A stretch of 64,000 nt of DNA from assembly GCA_037974665.1 (NCBI GenBank), contig CM075772.1:40142552-40206551 (forward strand). Direction: 5' to 3'. The position numbers were made by a program, and so were the translations under genes. Source of the DNA: Ehretia macrophylla. Lineage: Eukaryota; Streptophyta; Magnoliopsida; Boraginales; Ehretiaceae. This document shows positions 35,561 through 46,889 of the stretch, piece by piece (position 1 is the first letter of the stretch; each line of letters begins with the position of its first letter). The notes under the pieces are model-generated. The model saw only the letters and a list, made by a program, of their open reading frames with translations, searched no databases and had not been told where the DNA came from.

Positions 35561-38500
35561 ACTTCCGTTGTCAGTTCTAATCCCAACCGTCAGTCTGAAA
35601 TAGGAAAGATTCTCGATAAGGCTAGGTTGGAAGCGAGGAAAGTCCTTTGAGAACGATTGATTGGAATAGATAGAAGAATTAGTTGCAATACGAAGATCCT
35701 TCTTTTTAAAGAAATGAGGAGAAATTCTCTGTGCTTTCCTGAAATGATGAAAGGCAAGAAGCTTTGTCTCCGTCCCTTCTCTTCTGTCCAAGACTTTTGA
35801 ATCAGTATTGTCTTACATTCCCTCTTCTCCGCCTAGGCGAAAGAGAGTCCGGCCTATGGTATACTAAAAGGTTGAAGAGAAAGATTGTGGGTCAGATCAA
35901 TCCATTCTGTTGTCCAGGGAAGATCTATGGAATAGTAAAGGAAAAACGTATCTATTCTAAGTGGGGTTTGAAAGTAGTCTACAACGAATCCAGCAGGTTC
36001 AGTAACAACGGTCCTCAGCACTCAATGGAGAATAGAAGGATAAATTGCGCACTTTAGGCCTATTTAAGGTCAGTCGCTCAAAGAAAGGAAAGTACATCGT
36101 GAGCTGTAGGCAGGAAAGAGAAAATAGCGTGATTGGTAAGCCAAGGTTTGAAGATGCTCGATCGATAGGGAGAGGAGAGTTTCATTTCAGTTTCGTGGGA
36201 AGAATTACTTTTACTGAAAGAGAATCCAGTAGCTATCCAAGGGTTGCAAGCAAGCAAGCCAATTGAAAGCAAAGGTCAAGGCAGTCAATGCTCGCTAAAT
36301 GATGAACTCAAGGCAATCAGTGTCAGCCAATTTCAGAGCGGAGAAGTTAGAAGCTAGAACATATCCCGATGTCAAGGTGAGACGTCCAACTCTTTAAGAA
36401 AGAAGGTTTGTCCTAGCTTAGTCGAAGTCTAAGGCAAAACCTGAATCCCAACAGTTCTAAGCTAGTAGGATTTCCTCTTGGAAAGAAAGGACAATAGATC
36501 ATAAGCTATCCAATTAGTAGACAGGCTAGGAACTCTACGAGGAAAGGAATATCCCGTAGAAAGCTTTATCCTTAAATTGAATATATAATGAAGATCATCA
36601 TTGAACGGAGGAGAACAACCAGGATGGAAATGAGGGACTACAGTTCAAAGCTTCCAAACAAACTAGCTGGAGCTAGATCTGCTGAACCTGAGGGAATAAG
36701 GAAAGAAGCAATCTTGGGTGCCTTTTGGTTGTAGCATGATATCTAGTAAAGTCAGCCAAACACAAAGCCAATCGAAGAGAAACTCTCATTCAAAAGGTAG
36801 GAGCTAAAATTTTGCTCAGTTAGGGTAGACCCAGGGGAAGAGTTGCACACAAAGGTTTGAACCATGGGGCAAGGACGGCGACCAAGAACAGGAGAGCACT
36901 CGGTCTAGGTCTTTCCTTGTGATCTTAACAAAGGCTCAGTGGCTCAATTAGGCTTGGGAGAAGGAGAAAAAGCGAGATGGACTACCATTGATCAGAATCG
37001 ACATATTCGACGTGGCAAGGAAGTTCAATTGTTGATTTGGAGAATGCGCTGAGAGAAGGACAAGAAGAATGCGCTCTTGCTGCAAGAATGGCTTATTCAC
37101 GTGAAGAAGGAAAGGTTGTCACTGTTCTAGAAGAGGAAGCAGGGATTCCAATAATGGAAGATCGATAGGTGAGAACAAAGGTTGAGGTAGTGAAGGATGT
37201 TTACGAGAAGGCCACCTTCCAACCATAGAAAGCGCTTTTCTCAGTCTTGATAAGATCCTATCGAGATACTGTCAAATCAAATCTATAGTAAAGAAAAGGA
37301 TAATAAAATGAAAATTGAAATTCCCATACACAAGTGGGGACCCTTTACCTAAGACATTTGAAGTACACAGGGATGCGTCACAGCCGAGGTAAGGCAATAG
37401 GTTGCAGGATCCTTCTCTCTTCGGATTACCTTAGGGGTTCCAAAAGGCTAGGACTGAGGAAAGTTTATATCGAGCATTGAAACGCTCCTAGAAGGCGGCA
37501 TCCCCATGGTTTTGAGAGGCACAAACTGTCCACCTATTTATGTGGAAGGCATAAATCCCACGTTTTCACAATCGGCGGTGAATGCCGATGGATACATATA
37601 TGATCGATCCTTGAAAGAGGAATTTGAAACATTGATGGTAGGTGGACCCAACTGCACCGGCCTCGTGCAGCCAGGGCCTTCCCAACAAGAGATTGAAAGA
37701 AGTAACAATTTCTATTACGTGGAAGGCCTTGGTGAGTATCAGGGGTCCTAATCTTAGGTTGGTAACAAGCCTGCCAATAGCTGCCCTTCTTGAGTTGTCA
37801 TAGGCAGTAACAAAAATACGGGAAAAAGCAACAAAGTGTCCTGGGGAATGCTAAGAGCACGAAGAGTGGATAAGGGGCAGATGTTCAGGGCTGCCCTTGT
37901 ATCGAAACAACTAAACAAGCCCAAAACCCTAACAACCAATTCAAGTGTAAAGATCCCAGAAAAATCCTTTAATCCTATAAATACTGAACAGAATGTAGAA
38001 CCCCCTAAACCGCATGAACCGCCTTTGAACCCCCACCAATGTTCTAACCAAACCACAAAGAATTATTTGCCTCCGGAATGGAGATCCTACCAAATTCACC
38101 AAATGGAAATTCCATATATAATATAAAGGAGCTTTACTCTTTAGAATCTTCGATACATCCTCAACAGAGAGGACGAATGAATTGGGTAAGATTCCATTGA
38201 ACTAAGGCAAGGAAAGTTTGGTTGGGGTGAACGAATCGGATCTTAAAGAAGTCTCGGTCTGCGTCTACACCTAGGATAGGGAAGAGGAAATCCTTTGATG
38301 AATGAATGCATTAGAGGGCGTTAGGCTGACACCTAATTCTTCCACATGAATACCATATGATAGATAAAAATACTGATTTACCTTAAGGATAGTGCACTAA
38401 AATCAATAGAATCATAATCCGATGTGGAATAAGATAAGTAATTGAATTAGCTATATGATATGCAATGGGTTTAATAGACTTAATGCTTTGACTCCTAGTT

Positions 38501-38565
38501 GTATTGTACTAGAATACCATTTTAGAATAAGGAAATGTATGATATTCAAGTTCACAGTTCTGATG
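35561..38565. other. Mitochondrial-type spacer with unidentified frames
   Basis: No gene recognised. A copy of the short dispersed repeat is at 36144-36178. Open frames at 35764-36057 (97 codons), 37506-37751 (81 codons, PPIYVEGINPTFSQSAVNAD) and 37836-38126 (96 codons, Pro- and Asn-rich) have no recognised relatives. The 37506-38126 pair may be remains of one longer protein, but I cannot name it. Confidence 0.35.
36144..36178 (+). repeat. Short dispersed repeat, copy 4
   Basis: Reads AGGTTTGAAGATGCTCGATC and continues into GATAGGGAGAGG, the same unit as at 15241 and 25723. Confidence 0.8.
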
Positions 38566-38570
38566 GAATG
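38566..38570. repeat. Target site duplication, left
   Basis: GAATG directly before the LTR at 38571; the same five bases follow its end at 42494-42498. Confidence 0.85.
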
Positions 38571-41500
38571 TGTCATGCCCCAACCCGACCTATGGAGGCT
38601 AGACTAGGGTATGACCTAAATCATTATTGTTATTTTACGACTATAACCAATTCACGAAGATTAATGCTTATTCCTTAGCCTAGAACTCCAAAAGTTTTTC
38701 AGAAAACTGGTAGCATAACAGCTGTATTTAGGATCTTTGGTTTGACCTAATTTCTAAAACACCTCAAAAATTCCAAATCTTTAATTTGATGCCAACTATC
38801 ATTCCTATTTTGTCATCAACCGATATGCCTACTAATTTATCTTGAAAGTCCTATTTTGTTAATAAGCCTAGCATGATACCTATGCCCTGTTTGTTTGTCA
38901 ATTTTTCTTATCATGCACGTACCTATTATCCTTTAGCTTATGGGTGAGCACCTAAGTGAAATTAGATAGAGTTAACTTAGTGGATTAATCACCTAGTGGT
39001 TTAAACGCCTATGATAACTACTATTCAAGATAATGAAAGCAAACAACCTAAAAAAGAGTTGTCCGGTTAAAATCAGTACATGCAAAATTAGACCCAAATT
39101 ATAACGGGGTCATTTACATCAACGAAATAAAGAGTCCGCAAACAAACACAACATCCCTAATAGCATCCATGTTCACGAAAAACAGGCAATGCACATAGTC
39201 GTTCCAAAGGTTCATTAACTAGCATCTTTTCTTCGGATACCTATTCCAAATCTGTTTCACCTGTGACAAAAAGAGGGTGAGTCCTTATGAACTCAGCGAA
39301 GGAGAATGAGAGATAACATTTTCAAACTCTTTTTCGGTTAATCTTATGAAAACTCATTTGGAAACATGTCATATAAAATAAGTAAGTTCATAACATAATA
39401 TAAATATAAATGAACACATTTACTCATTTTTTTCTTCCCCAAGGTCCTCTAGGAACCAAGCGAGAGTACTTAAACACATAGTGAAAAGGATACGATGAGC
39501 TTTCGCTCTCAAGATCAATCGGTGATCATTTGCTCTCAAGATCATTTCCAATAACCATTGTTGTTGCCGACATCCATCATCCACTTATCACTCCAACGGG
39601 TGTACACCGGATGTATCCCAAATCATATGACCCAACTCTCCGAGGAAGTCTAGCCCCCAAGCTATAGAGGGAATTGGACCATGGTAGTCACGCCAACACA
39701 CCGGCAAGCTCGATGCCGCCCGGAGTGACGTGAACGCTACCATGCCAAAATGAAAGGTTGCAACCTTGTATGCAATGCACATTTATTCCATTTAACATTT
39801 AACATTAGGAGGTCAACAAAGTAGGTTGCCTCCAAGCAAGTATATGATCACATTTTGACATATTGGCACATAAGGCATTGTAAGAACATATAATCATTTC
39901 ATATATCAATTTGAAAGCAATTAAAATTTCACGGGCAGCCAAGTAATCATGTTGAAAATAAGCCATAGAATATCAATTCACATTAGGAGGTCAACAAAGT
40001 AGGTTGCCTCCGAATGCACGTATGATCACATATCGACAAGTAAACATACGAGGCATGCTTTGACATGTAAATTCACTTTGTAAAACACTTAGGAGCATTA
40101 AACACCATATAAAACAAGTCATATAGTTCATTTTATTTCACATATCAAGTGTTGAGATCATACAAGCATGCTATGACACTTTCACAAAATCGGGTGCAAG
40201 AATAGTTTGCTTATCAACATGCAATCATCGAGAATCATGTTTAGAGCTATAAAGACAATTCCGGGCAGCTTATTAACATTCCTCAACATCAATTATAAGT
40301 CACACAAGAGTGTTTTATGACTTGGGAGTCTACGTGGCTATTAGGGTTTACAAGGTCGTGCTCGGGTGTTGATTTTGTTTGCTAAGGACCACAAGAAACA
40401 CTTAATCCATTTAAAGCATACTTAGCAATTATTGGATAGCCTACTAACCACTCAATTGAACACATTTAACCATAGGATCATCACTTAGCAAGTATTCATA
40501 TGTAATAGGGCCTCAATTTCGTGCTTACACATGCGATTAAGCAGCAATGCGTCATGTAATTAAACCCAAGCCATGCATCAATTAATTAAGCATCCTAAAC
40601 CAACCAAAACAACCCACACAACTTCTAATTTCCACAATTCCAAGCATTCAACACCTCAAGTAAAGTTACAACATGATTCAAAGCATATTATCAAGCAAAA
40701 ATCCTACTGCAATGGTCTGTTTTTCCTCATACATTTAGCCAAGTATATAACCTCCAAATTCCATGAACAAAATGTAAAATTTAAGCTCAATGAGTTCTTT
40801 AAATCTAGGAACAAACCTTGCTGCATTCCGAGTTCGGACTTAGGAGTTATGACAAAAACCGTGAGACTGCGCAAAACTGTCCAGATTCATACACATTTCG
40901 ATATTTGACATTTTTGAAGCCTTTAAACTAAAAATTAGCCTTAGCCTATTTCTTCACAATATGTTCCGAACTGAAAATCTAGTGACCTACTAAATATCAT
41001 GCATTTTTATCAACGTTTACTAGGCCAAAAACACTTCCTTCTACAAGGTCAGTAATCTGCCAGAAAAACGTGTTTGCATATCTCTAAGTTTCTAGCAATT
41101 ATCAAGCCATGCATGAGTATATAGGCTCATATAAACACATATACATGAATTACAAGAGTAAATACAACCATATGAGAGCATGCATGTGAGTTTTGAAAGC
41201 TTTTAAAAGGTTTTAACCCTCGCATCTTTGAAGACTTAGCAAATGTGCATAAAACCCTTGTTTTTGAGCTTGGATGGTGCCAAATCCTTCCTATCCTTAG
41301 CTTGGCCGAATGGTAGCTGGTTTTTCCTTAAATCCTAGCTTAGTTAGCTTCTGTAGGAGGTGTGCATGTGTGTGAAACCAAAAGACAAGGAAGAAAACCA
41401 TCAAAACTTACTTATGGCCGAAAATGAAGTGGAGTGAGCTTGTGTGTGAGTTTCTTGTTTGTTGTTTGCTTGTTGCTTGCTATGGTTGAGCTTAGGAGAG

Positions 41501-42493
41501 ACTTAGAGAGTGCTTAAGAGCTTGTTAGAAGTCTTGAATGCTCAAAATAATGCTAAGGTCGAGAGGGTGAGAGAATGAGAGAGAATGAGAGGCAAATGAA
41601 TGTTTGAAGATGTTGAATGTTGCTTGTGTGTGTGTGTCAGCCTTGAGCTTTGCAAAGCTGAAATTTCTGTTGTCATTTGTGCGTTTTTGAATTGTGAGGC
41701 ATGCTTGGGTGAGTAGGCCGAGAAAGGGAACTTGGGGCAGGGTGTATGGGATTATTTTATGCTTTGTGTTTTGGGTGTGTCATAGATGTGTAAGAGAATG
41801 TCTAGAATAATTTTGAAATTGTGCAAAGCTAGTCAAATGGCCTAGACATGGTTGGCCAAGCATGATGATGATGGAGCATTTGAGTTATTTTTTATTGTGT
41901 AATGTTGTATTATAGTATTGTGTTTATAGGATTTTGTGTGCATGGGTTTTAGGTGAGAATAAAGAATGTTTAGTGTTTAGTGAGTTTTTGTCTTTTTGTG
42001 AGTTGACTTACGATTAAAATATTGCTAGTGGAGTTTGTAGGATTTCTTTATTGTCTAGTGTTCCATGTAGAAATCTTTATTGATTAGCGTGCAGGCACGC
42101 TTTCCTAGGTCTAGGGCATGCACTACGAGGTAAGACACAAACTTCAAAACAAATGCATAGATTCCAAAGTAAATACACATAACCCTAGGTGAATGGACGT
42201 AATTCAATGAAAGGCACGTAATTCAAAGCACGAATCTACATCTAGGTTAAGTCATGCAATTCAAGGTTAATGCACACGAAACGAGGTAATGCACGTATAT
42301 TGAGGTCAGGGCACATATATCTAGGTATTACACGTAAATTGAGGATTAGGGCATATAATTCTATGTCAAGGCACGTTTGACGAGGCATGCACAAAAACCA
42401 AGATAGGGCACGTAATTCAGGGTCGGTCATATAATTCTGGGTCTAAGGTACGCAAATCGAGGTAAGACACATTATTCGGGGTCGAGCCTCATA
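38571..42493 (-). mobile_element. Solo LTR of a Tekay/Del-type Ty3/gypsy element (3923 bp)
   Basis: The minus strand runs from the right edge (42493) to GGTTGGGGCATGACA at the left edge. It is flanked by the perfect 5-bp duplication GAATG. Inside, a block near 39600 (GGTGTACACCGGATGTATCC on the plus strand) matches the LTR of the element at 1-7116, and near 41400-41650 there is a GTGTGAGTTT/GTTGTTTGC-rich stretch, but no gag-pol. No other LTR is near, so this is a solo LTR left by recombination between the two LTRs of a full element. Its right terminus has drifted a little from the consensus, so it is not recent. Confidence 0.85.
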
Positions 42494-42498
42494 GAATG
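42494..42498. repeat. Target site duplication, right
   Basis: GAATG, identical to 38566-38570 on the other side of the solo LTR. Confidence 0.85.
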
Positions 42499-42831
42499 CT
42501 TGCTATCAATGCATTAGATGTCCTAGTTGTCCAGTACCAATCCACTTTCAAGGTTAAGTGTGACTTTACCTTCGTTCAGTCATTCATCCAGTCTTTGGAA
42601 AGTGTTATCGAATTACCTGTGAAGGAGGGTACTCCTTATTATAGCATATAGATCGTTCTTAGGATAGCCTATTCTAGTGAATAGGTAATTTCCTTCGCAT
42701 ATAAGATTATCTCTTATGTAGGTATACTATCACTATTGTAGTTATCTCTTAGTCGCATATTTGCTGCTACTAGTTAGAATAAGCTTCTAATAAGTTAGAC
42801 TATCGCATATCTGCTTTCATTCGATGAGCCA
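42499..42831. other. Unidentified spacer
   Basis: A short stretch between the solo LTR and the gypsy fragment. It may be a further decayed part of the gypsy fragment to its right, but no motif is visible. Confidence 0.3.
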
Positions 42832-43480
42832 TCAGCGAACAATCTCCACCCTGAACTCTAAGCAAATAGGTCTTGAAGGTCGTCCCCAGTAGTCGGGTCT
42901 GGGATAATCTTCAATTTGTTCGGTTCTCGCCTCTGAGGTGAGCTTGTTCGGAGTTCTTTTCTCTACATTGGCCATAGAGGCTGGCTCGTCATCTATGGAA
43001 TAGTCGCCCCCAATGTCTGATTCTACAGGGAAATCCGCCAGGAAGTTGGCTAGTGCTTGACCTTTTTCTGTTGTTCGTGGTTCGCATCGAATGTCGAACT
43101 CGCCTAGCTGAACTATCCACTTTGCTACTTTTCCAGGCGGGTTGGTCTTGTCGAGGATGCCTTTTAGCGGATACTCTGTGATCACTCTTATTGCATGCGC
43201 CGGTGACGGTACGGAATTATACCCAAATCTCTGCCTCTTTGCTAAATAGATAAGGGCGAGTGCTACTTTCTCGACCTTAGAGTACCTCATCTCTGTGTCC
43301 AATAAGGTCTTACTGATGAAGTAGACCGGCTTCTCCTATCCCTCATCCCAGCGGAATAGGACAGAGCTGATTGAGGACTTTGTAGCTGCTAGGTACAGAT
43401 GTGGGACCTCGTAGAGGATCGGTGTGGATATCATTGGAGGCTTGTCGAGGTCTTTTTTGAGGGGTTAAAAAGCTTCTTCG
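42832..43480 (-). mobile_element. Ty3/gypsy pol fragment, Tat/Ogre type (RNase H)
   Basis: The minus strand encodes KPVYFISKTLLDTEMRYSKV, then EKVALALIYLAKRQRFG, ITEYPLKGIL, and AKWIVQLGEFDIRCEPRT followed by KGQALANFLADF. This is the RNase H of the Tat/Ogre/Athila side of Ty3/gypsy (family RPVYYVSKxLxxAExRYxxIEKLALALV and KWAxELxEFDIxYxPRxxIKGQxLADFL). It is a fragment without LTRs, broken, with about one break in the part seen. It ends next to the plastid ycf2 fragment. Confidence 0.85.
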
Positions 43481-43489
43481 GCCCGAACC

Positions 43490-44230
43490 AAGGAATCCCT
43501 TTGATATGATGCAAAATGGATCTTGTTCTATCGTTGATCAGAGATTTCTCTATGAACAATATGAATCGAAGTTTGAGTTTGAAGAAGGGGAAGGAGTCCT
43601 CGACCCGCAACGGATAGAGGAGGATTTATTCAATCACATAGTTTGGGCTCCCAGAATATGGCGCCTTTAGGGCTTTTTATTTGATTGTATCGAAAAGCCC
43701 AATGAATTAGGATTTCCCTATTAGGTCAAGTCATTCTGGGGCAAGTGAATCATTTATGATGAAGAGGATAGGCTTCAAGAGAATGATTTAGAGTTCTTGC
43801 AGAGTGGAACCATGCAGTACCAGACATGAGATAGATCTTCCAAAGAACAAGGCTTTTTTTTGAATAAGCCAATTCATTTGGGACCCTGCGGATCCACTAT
43901 TTTTCTATTCAAAGATCAGCCTTTTATCTCTGTGTCTTCACATCGAGAATTCTTTGCAGATGAAAAGATGTCAAAGGGGCTTCTTACTTCCCAAATAGAT
44001 CTTCCTACATCTATATATAAACGCTGGTTTATCAAGAATACGCAAGAAATGTACTTCTAATTGTTGATTCATCGCCAGAGATGGCTTAGAACCAATAGTT
44101 CATTATCTAATGGATTTTTCCGTTCTAATACTCCATCTGAGAGTTATCAATATTTATCAAAGTTGTTCCTATCTAACAGAACACTATTGGATCAAATGAC
44201 AAAGACATTGTTGAGAAAAACATGGCTTTT
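43490..44230 (+). pseudogene. ycf2: Plastid ycf2 fragment (3' part)
   Basis: Ycf2 is the largest plastid protein, an AAA-type component linked to import across the inner envelope. Here about 740 bp of its C-terminal part are present on the plus strand: [94 protein letters not shown] and [17 protein letters not shown] are clear. Conserved Trp codons are TAG at 43668 and 43722, and conserved Arg codons are TGA at 43746 and 43827; a further probable Arg-to-TGA change lies by a T-run at 43861, with small shifts nearby. The piece could have entered through the mitochondrial genome or come directly from the plastid; its place among mitochondrial-type DNA favours the first route. Not functional. Confidence 0.92.
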
Positions 44231-46884
44231 TCCCGGCTCAACATGCTTGCTTTAACTCTATTGACAGCATTTTTGGTGTCCAGACCAGTAGCACCAGCAG
44301 CGTTGACTAAGGCTAGTTCCGAAAGAAATATATGTGGAACGGTTCCAGTCCTTCTTTGGAAGGACTTTTGCCAGCTTCGGTCAGTAGAGTTACCTTCCAC
44401 TCAGCCATGTAAAACACAATTTCCTATACCCCTAATTCTGATTGCAAAAAGGGAATCCAGTCAATGTCAATGGGTTCAGGAGAATAAGAAATACAATACC
44501 AATAAGTAGATGAGTGGATGCAATCTTTTTCAATTTGTCTCGAGGCTGCCAAGGTTAGTCGAGAGGGGGATCAAAGGTGCCATAAAATGAATTTTCTGAC
44601 ATCTGCATTCCCAAGGCTTAACCGCTTTGTGGGGTTCTGAAAGAAAGCTTTGATCTTCCTCCTTTGTCCGATGAATGTGCTTATTCATGGATTATGTCTT
44701 CCTTCTAATAGAGCTATAAAGAAAGGCTTTTCGTGGGCTTATTTAGAGCTACCTTTTCGAGGAAAGCTCCAACTTTAGGCTTTAGGCAGAGACAAGAGTT
44801 CAGATCCTATGGTATAGTATTCCAGCTACTAAGGTCTCGCTCTGACTTGCTCACGAAGAAGAATTCTCGATCGAGAGCTAGTATGAGGGTAAAGGGACAA
44901 ACAATTAGGCTTATGCTAGTAGGCTATCTGAATCTGACTTAGATAAGGAAGAGAAACGTTGGCAAAAGTAAAGGGTTGGGCCTGATGTTACAACTCAATC
45001 TCACACCTTCCTTCTTGAAACAACTTCTGATAGAGCTTTCCCAAGACTTAAAGCTGCCTAAACTGGATCAAAGATACCCACGTGCCTAGAAGTAGCTACA
45101 AGAACAGGAACGCCAGCGCCTATGGTTGAGTGAACAGGGCTTCTTCTCGAAGAAAGAAATTGTAAGGCATTTACCTACCTTAGATAGATGCCAGGATAAG
45201 GATTCACAGGGGATATTGAATGAAAAGAGGAAGCAGGACAGACAAGTAAGGCATGAAGAGGCTCCAATAAGGTTTAGGCTTGAGGTTTACGTAGCCTATA
45301 TATGTATCCCAAGTTGTCAGAATAGACAAAAGGAGCTACAGGCCAACTTGTAATAGAATTTGATGCTTTGAGAGAAGGGTATGAGGGAGAAGAGGATCTT
45401 AGAATCGAGCATCCAAAGAAGCCAACCTCATGCCATCAAAGGGAGGACTCTTGTTAAACCTTCCTTACTTATCGATATTCTTTACCTAACCTAAGGACTC
45501 TTTTGAGGAAAAATCGGTTGGGAAAGAATGGTTTGCTTCAGGCATTGGATAAAGGGATGTTCGTGCCCGGATAAGCCCGTTACACTTTTACAGGTACTTT
45601 TGTCATCGCTGGTCTTTATTTCTGGAGGCAAGGGCAAGAAGATCAAAAGTTAATCCTTGTTCGGGAAAGGTTTGTTAGAAAAGATGTCCCCCCATAAGAG
45701 CTTCAGAGGGAAGGTACACACCTTACTCGACTAGATGAGGAGATGTCCAATCCAAAGGGGTCTTAGCAAGGTCGGGGAGTTATGTCCGTCTACTTTCTTA
45801 ATATGGAACTGGGATTGAGACTTTCACTTTTATGCTAGAAGTTGAAGATGGAGCTGTCTAAGTTGTTCCCCCAAGAGCTGTCCAATCTTAATGAGAAAGA
45901 AAGTCAATAGCTCCTCGAATTCCCGGGGCCGACCCGTAACACCTTCTACATACTATGAACTAGGATTATCCCATAACATAAACTCAAAGACGCTACAAAA
46001 GCACATTTAACACGGTTCATTAGGTTTTTCAGAGGCTCCTTCCTATCCCGCCCACCACCCTGCTTCAACATATCAATTGTCATTAAGCACCTTTTTCTCT
46101 TAACGAGAATGAAATGGCTTTAGTGTTTGTGATCCTGTGTTAAAAGCTTAGTAAACGCGTGTTAAAAGCTATCACCCCTATTAAGTTTGTCGCTTGTTTT
46201 AGAATGCACGACTTCCTATGCTCTAAACTCATATCTAGATTGTCTTTCTTCTTTGTTATATAATAAGAGGTGCACGGAGTCCAAGTAAAAAAAATTTGGG
46301 CTTCATATAAGTCGGTCATAGGTGGCCACTCTCTCTCTTACTTTTTTTCATTTAGTTAGGCGTGGTAAAGGATCTCACTCGAAAGAGACTCTTGGTTCAC
46401 CTACTCAATTAGAATGACTCTTACCCTTACTTATCTCTTCACTCAGAGAAGTCCCTCTCGGAGCTATTCCCCGACGCTGTCTTGTTTCTCCTTACTCTGG
46501 GAATGAAGCAGTAAGCCGAACAAAATACGGACTTGCTTGCTCTATTTGATTCAGGGCCACTTGTTGCTGCGTCTCTTTTGGATTTGGTTCCTAATAAAAG
46601 AAAAAGATTAAAAGCCTGGCTATTCCGATTGAGAATTCGGAAGAGGCTATGAAATAGAAGAAAGAAGGTGAGTTCAAACTCTAACTCAAGAGCCCTTACT
46701 CAAGAGGGTTTCTCCTCCTCTTATTGTCAGAAGTCAAATGGTTAAGTCCAGTTGGGGCAACTGGGCCAGACGATATTGATAGCGGAGTTTCCGTGGTAGG
46801 GTACAAAGCTTTTTGTCTGGGTCTTGGGTAGACGTACTCAATTGGTACAATTAGAAAGGCTCGTCCAGTGAGTGATGACACTGG
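44231..46884. other. Mitochondrial-type spacer
   Basis: No gene recognised. Open frames of 69 to 95 codons at 44222-44509, 44733-44942 and 45126-45353 show no known motif. Confidence 0.35.
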
Positions 46885-46889
46885 CTAGT
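46885..46889. repeat. Target site duplication, left
   Basis: CTAGT directly before the LTR at 46890, repeated at 50236-50240. Confidence 0.88.

Noticed and set aside
15241-36178. CRISPR-like array from the recurring 40-bp unit
   Set aside because: The copies are kilobases apart, in both orientations, without regular spacing and without any cas-like gene.
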